In this document: positions 20,862 to 25,012 of the stretch, in pieces
Numbering within the stretch: position 1 is the stretch's first letter
Layout of the letters: every line of letters begins with the position of its first letter
Assembly: GCA_015478945.1 (NCBI GenBank)
Contig: JABUQX010078898.1
Span: 1-25,012, forward strand
Length of the DNA: 25,012 nt
Direction of reading: 5' to 3'
DNA from: Trachelipus rathkii
Taxonomy: Eukaryota; Arthropoda; Malacostraca; Isopoda; Trachelipodidae
Notes under the pieces: generated by a model
Seen by the model: the letters and a program-made list of their open reading frames with translations, nothing else
The model's database searches: none
What the model was told of the DNA's origin: nothing
Position numbers and translations under genes: made by a program

Positions 20862-22965
20862 TCATCTAAATACGGTAGTAAAATTATAAATTATAAATGA
20901 AGCTTGTGTTACTAGGTGAACTGCATGTCCTACTCCCTTGCTGTGGCATGGAAACAAAATAATCTTAAGTGGCTCAATTACTATATTGCGAAGATTGGCA
21001 TTTGTTAAGTTCTTTACAACAGATGGTTCGGTAACTGTTTCGTGTTTCCAATCTATCATGTGTGAATAATCATCTGCATTAAAGTTTGGTGTTTTTGGCA
21101 GTTCAAAAAACTCTTGCCTTTGAATTGCCCTTTCTGCTTCAATGATACGCTGAAGACCTAAATCCCTTTATTTTCCTTTTAATGTCACTAGCATATGCAA
21201 GTAAATAGTCTCAGGTATGACAAGTATGATTGTTGTTTTTTAGTTACATACTGCCCATTATTCACTGCCAATAATTTTTGTCTAACGTTTATATATGTAG
21301 GCACATTCCAGGGTACTAAAAAGTTATGGCTTCATCAGTTGCCTTTGGATGAGACTTTATCCAAAACCACCCCGGTGCGTAAACTTTCATTATTATATTT
21401 ACTAGATTTTGTGGAGCTTTGCTTGGAAGTTGTGTAGAAACTTATAACGTAAGATCCTGTTTGCTTTTGTTACTCACCTGGCATGATGAAGGGTGCCTGG
21501 TGATTTCTTGGCTGTTGATGGAGGCATATGGCTAGATTTTATACTAATGCACATTTCATACAAATATGTTTGGTCAGTACTAAATTGTTTTACTATATCT
21601 TCGGGTATCTCTCTAAGGTTGCTGTTTACATGTTCAAAATTAACTACCCAACTTATATAGGTCTTATTCAATTTTTTTCCCAATAAAATTTAAATGTTTT
21701 GGGCCTGATGTTTGTCCATCAATTGACTGGAAAACGTGTCTGAATGGAAGTTCATTTGCATGTAAAAGAAAAACTAACCTGGTATTGTTCCAATAAAGTA
21801 TGAAATCAACCCAAAACCCAAACCCAAACTCTTCAATGTAATGTGAGTCGAATCGCAAAGAATTCTTTTAAGGAGTTTTTGTGATATTAGTAGTCAAATT
21901 GAAAGTATTAACATTTCGATCAGAAATTAACATTATGGCGTTGCCATATCTTGGTTAACATGAGTTCATGTAATATCATCGTTTCTCTGACAATAACATA
22001 GTGTTCCTCATATCAGTTCCAGCTTTTGTTTAAGTATGTATCTTTCTGTCGTCCCGAATGCCCAATGCATCAATTGTTTTAGAGTTTCGCAATTGCAATT
22101 CTGATGCCATTCGTGGGCCAACTACGTTTTCTCTCCCTTTTCGAAACCTTTTCCTATCCAACATACTGTTTTGCATTAAACTCGATATGTTCCTTTTAAT
22201 GCTCCATTCACACTTCCTTGCTTATGCAATAAAACTTACAGGGTAGTTGTCGCTATCATTGCTAAATACCTATATCTATTCTGAATATTATTTCTCTAAG
22301 TTCAAATTCGGAAGAAATTCACATCATTTTCGCCTTTTCTTTTTTCCATTGCATCTTTCTCTATATCAGTCAAAGTTATTCCTATGTTGGGTGAAGTTGC
22401 AGCGGAAATTTCCCCCGCTCTTGTCGTGGACAACTACTCAAAAATATCCCACCCCTCCAATCAGACTTACACAGTTCGTTGACCAACTAAAGGTTACAAT
22501 TTTCTTGCGCCTTCTTCTCTGCACCTGGTTACTGTTTGGCTTATCAATTGTTCTCTAGTGAGTTTTCCCTTTCTTTTTGATCTACAAATGATTCCCATTT
22601 CAATAATAGGTGTTCTAAATTTGCATCTGGAATCAGTTCTTTGGATTTTTTTATCATAACCGTTGCATATGCAAATGTCAAACACCTAGTCATATACTTT
22701 ACTGACAGCTTTGAAGTCATCATTTCGCTTCTTGGGAGTAACTTATTAGTCAAATCTGATTCTATGGTCTTTGTGAATTCTAATAGCTATTTGCCTTCAT
22801 TTTGTTGTTATTGATTGGAAAGCGTAAAACTCGTCCAAAGGCTTCCACGTCTTGGCAGGACATTGCTTTATATCTACATCTGCTTCTGAAGAGTCAATCG
22901 AATGTGGAAATTTCACCAATCGAAATAGTAGAAAAGAAACGTGCAAATTGATTTGTTTCTGGTAG
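20862..22965 (-). pseudogene. Frame-broken copy of an uncharacterised repeated arthropod protein family
   Basis: On the minus strand, several consecutive segments in different frames look like parts of one protein. In order they are: a segment with IKQCPAKTWKPLDEFYAFQS (about 22960-22795); KLSVKYMTRCLTFAYATVM and HLLLKWESFVDQ (22753-22544); a weaker stretch with GIRDDRKIHT (about 22050); HANELPFRHVFQSIDG and GPKHLNFIGKK (about 21780-21664); TYISWVVNFEHVN and STDQTYLYEMC (21683-21474); TKANRILRY and NIIMKVYAP (about 21470-21350); then FNADDYSHMIDW, VTEPSVVKNL and LFPCHSKGVGHAVHLVTQAS (about 21100-20895). I recall an uncharacterised family, repeated in arthropod genomes, with this order of motifs ('HANELPLRHL..DG..GP', 'R.L.TANRILRLY', 'VTEPP', 'LPCHSQAVER.V.LVTEAS'). 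Its function is unknown to me. Stops and frame changes disable this copy, including a probable TGG-to-TGA near 21474. Confidence 0.65.
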
Positions 22966-22987
22966 TACATATTGATTTTAATTTTTA

Positions 22988-23215
22988 TTATTTATCTAAT
23001 TATAGAAATATAATATATATAATATAATATATATTATTATATTATAATTATTATATATATATGATATAATATTTATATTAATATATTATATATTATAATA
23101 ATATATAATTATATTATATATATACTATGTATATATATTTTCATATGATATATGTATATAATATATTATGATATTAGGATATATATATATATTATATATA
23201 GATATATTTAGTATG
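22988..23215. repeat. (TA)n tract
   Basis: Irregular TA, TAA and ATT block immediately beyond the N-terminal side of the family relic. Confidence 0.85.
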
Positions 23216-23245
23216 GGGAGGATTTCGCAAATTTCTCAGCCGAGC

Positions 23246-23318
23246 CGGATTCCGATTCCGATAACCATCAAAAGTGCCGATGTTCCGATTCCGATTTCCC
23301 GATTTCCGATTCCATTCC
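23246..23318. repeat. CCGATT-type hexamer repeat
   Basis: The words GATTCCGATTCCGAT and, after a short interruption, GTTCCGATTCCGATTTCCC, GATTTCCGATTCC follow each other. Most units are GATTCC or GATTTCC. The block sits between two TA tracts. The interruption near 23263-23284 holds unrelated sequence. Confidence 0.75.
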
Positions 23319-23324
23319 AATTAT

Positions 23325-23455
23325 TTATAATATAAGTAATATAATAATATTATATATATATAGATTATATTATTATATAATATATATAGTATATAATATA
23401 TAATAATAAAAATATATATTATATATAGTATAATATATAATATATAATAATTATT
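23325..23455. repeat. (TA)n tract
   Basis: TA and TAA text. A minus frame across it encodes almost only Tyr, Ile and Leu and is an artefact. Confidence 0.85.
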
Positions 23456-23544
23456 TACGGGGATTTCGTGCATAACCGCACAATTATTTGTACAATTCAA
23501 CATCTTAAGGGTAAGGGTTCAATTCCCTTGAAAGCTCATGTGAT

Positions 23545-23685
23545 TTTATATATATATAGTATATATAATATATATATATATATTATATATAAATAAGATA
23601 TATATAATTATATATAAATAATAGTATATAATATATGTACGTATATAGATATATAATATAATATTATATATAATTAATAGATGGC
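23545..23685. repeat. (TA)n tract
   Basis: Another TA-rich block, separated from the previous one by about 90 bp of unique sequence. Confidence 0.85.
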
Positions 23686-24346
23686 AATCATTGAGAACAG
23701 TTGAAAGAGTGTAAAAAAGCAAGGTAATGCCGGGAACCTGCTTGTATAGACCTGCAGCCATATTAGGTTGCATATCCTTTACTTAACAGGAATTTTATTA
23801 GCATGGGAATATTTGAATTCTTCCATAGACATTTTGAAGACAAACGACTAATATTAGATGCTGTTGTGGAAGATAGCGTGAGATAGGTGAAACTCGAAGG
23901 ATGGCATTTTGTTCTTCATATGTTAGATAACCAATGAGCAGGTAAACTTAAAAAATGAGGTATTTGCATCGTATCAGCTGTTCCATCTCATTCGCTTGTA
24001 AAAGAAACAATATTCCCCTGCATTAATTCTGTTTGTATTAGTTCTCACACATTCATATAATTTTCGACAATAGTTTCTTTTTATATATTCTTCTTTGAAG
24101 GAATTACATGTTTGGGGCACACTATGATTGATCATCTTAGAAAACCAATGTCTGTCACTATTGAAAATGTTGGATAATGCAGCGCGACAGTTCTCCAATA
24201 CGTACTGTGGAATCTTGCTTGATTTAGAGTCATTTTATAGTGCCATATTTTGGTTTGTTAAGAGTGTCAACAAAGTTGTTGCTTAGAACATTGCAACTCA
24301 GTTTTACTCCTTTAGTTTCTGAAATATTTACCGGTTAGAGATCCTT
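23686..24346. other. Spacer with an unassigned minus-strand open frame
   Basis: A 74-codon minus frame (23974-24198) has balanced composition and includes NIFNSDRHWFSKMINHSVPQ. It lies downstream (on the minus strand) of the BED-like fragment at 24347-24549 and could be part of the same dead transposable element, but I recognise no motif. Confidence 0.25.
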
Positions 24347-24549
24347 TCAATTGAAACATGACAGTCTTTGTCCTTTTCTTCTTTCCTTAATTCTTTTCGG
24401 ATGCCTAGTATTATAATGTTTAAGCATATGTTGTGTAAAGCCACCTCTATTGGGTTTCCTTCTTGATGTGGATTTGTTGCATAATTTGAAAATAGTTTTT
24501 GATGACATCCTTAGCAGTCGAAATAATTTTCCATGCTAAAACTTTTGAT
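24347..24549 (-). pseudogene. Possible BED-type zinc-finger fragment (transposase N-terminus-like)
   Basis: The minus strand encodes FKLCNKSTSRR followed by GGFTQHMLKHYNTRHPKR and a basic tail (KRIKERRKGQR) before a stop at 24347. The LCNK and 'HMLKHYNTRHP' spacing resembles the second half of a BED finger, where a C..CNK pair precedes L..H....H. Upstream, in another frame, SKVLAWKIISTAKD sits where the aromatic start of a BED finger would be, but the first Cys is not seen and a frameshift is needed. BED fingers are typical of hAT transposases and derived proteins. No transposase core follows. This is a tentative call. Confidence 0.35.
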
Positions 24550-24702
24550 TTACCAAGGAATAAAATCCTTCTTTGGCTGGTTATTGGTAACTGTTTGCCA
24601 TGATTATTTATGTGTATAGCAATGTTAATTTTAAGTTATTAATTAAATTTTTAATATTTTAGTAAAATTTAAAATAATAAAAATCTGAAAGAGTAAATTT
24701 AG
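24550..24702. other. Short AT-rich spacer
   Basis: No feature is recognised between the BED-like fragment and the last TA tract. Confidence 0.4.
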
Positions 24703-24861
24703 AAATATATTATATATATATATATATAATATATAAATAATATATATATATATATATATATAAATTATATAATATATATATAAAATAATATAATATCTAT
24801 ATAAGTATATATATATAGTATATATATATATAATATAATATATATAATATAATATATATGA
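24703..24861. repeat. (TA)n tract
   Basis: The last TA-rich block. The remaining 150 bp to the end of the window is AT-rich and featureless. Confidence 0.85.
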
Positions 24862-25012
24862 TTATTTAGCATTTTACCTACAATTTATTCATAATTTTAA
24901 TACAAATATAAAAACAGTTTCCAGTTCGGGACCTAATTATATATTTTTTTAGAATGAGAACAATTTCTTGTGCATACAAAAACTGATACAAACAAAAATT
25001 TAAAGTTCTATT

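Noticed and set aside
21469..21480. Splice donor and intron in the family relic
   Set aside because: Family-like residues resume at once after the site, so a point mutation to a stop codon is the simpler reading.
1..25012. CRISPR arrays, bacterial operons, phage or rRNA genes
   Set aside because: No regular direct repeats with spacers, no packed genes with ribosome binding sites and no conserved RNA gene sequence are visible.

Overview
The window reads as AT-rich, repeat-dominated, non-coding animal DNA with no intact gene. The likely source is an arthropod, plausibly a decapod crustacean. I base this on long decayed (TA)n and (TTA)n tracts, 'TAGGCCTA'-type words, a non-LTR retrotransposon whose reverse transcriptase and C-terminal tail resemble copies I know from decapods, and a broken copy of an uncharacterised protein family I associate with repeated copies in arthropod genomes. 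The taxonomic call is inference. I see no rRNA, tRNA, CRISPR array, operon or prokaryotic gene structure.

Layout. 1-2027 is low-complexity DNA with TA tracts. 2028-2545 and 2858-3727 are two large inverted-repeat (foldback) elements, each bounded on both sides by TA tracts. They share a GC-rich core motif, so they look like members of one family. 3727-7000 holds TA, TTA and GT microsatellites, one copy of a dispersed repeat (about 4625-5060) and little else. 7000-7770 is a decayed tandem array with a unit of roughly 92-97 bp. 7770-10190 is mostly featureless. 10200-10770 is a second, diverged copy of the repeat at 4625. 10800-18200 is AT-rich spacer with TA tracts and two diverged copies of another short repeat (about 12465-12555 and 14215-14310).

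The only strongly protein-like sequences are relics on the minus strand. A 5'-truncated, frameshifted LINE reverse transcriptase lies at 18200-19740 and ends against a third foldback at 19743-19965. A frame-broken copy of the uncharacterised family lies at about 20860-22965. A weak BED-zinc-finger-like fragment lies at 24347-24549. TA tracts and a CCGATT-type hexamer repeat surround the last of these.

The features do not form a pathway. The picture is repeated insertion of mobile elements into microsatellite-rich DNA, followed by decay. The most unusual feature is the pair of TA-bounded foldbacks sharing a core. The many frameshifts and irregular TA tracts could also partly reflect long-read assembly error, which cannot be settled from the sequence alone.
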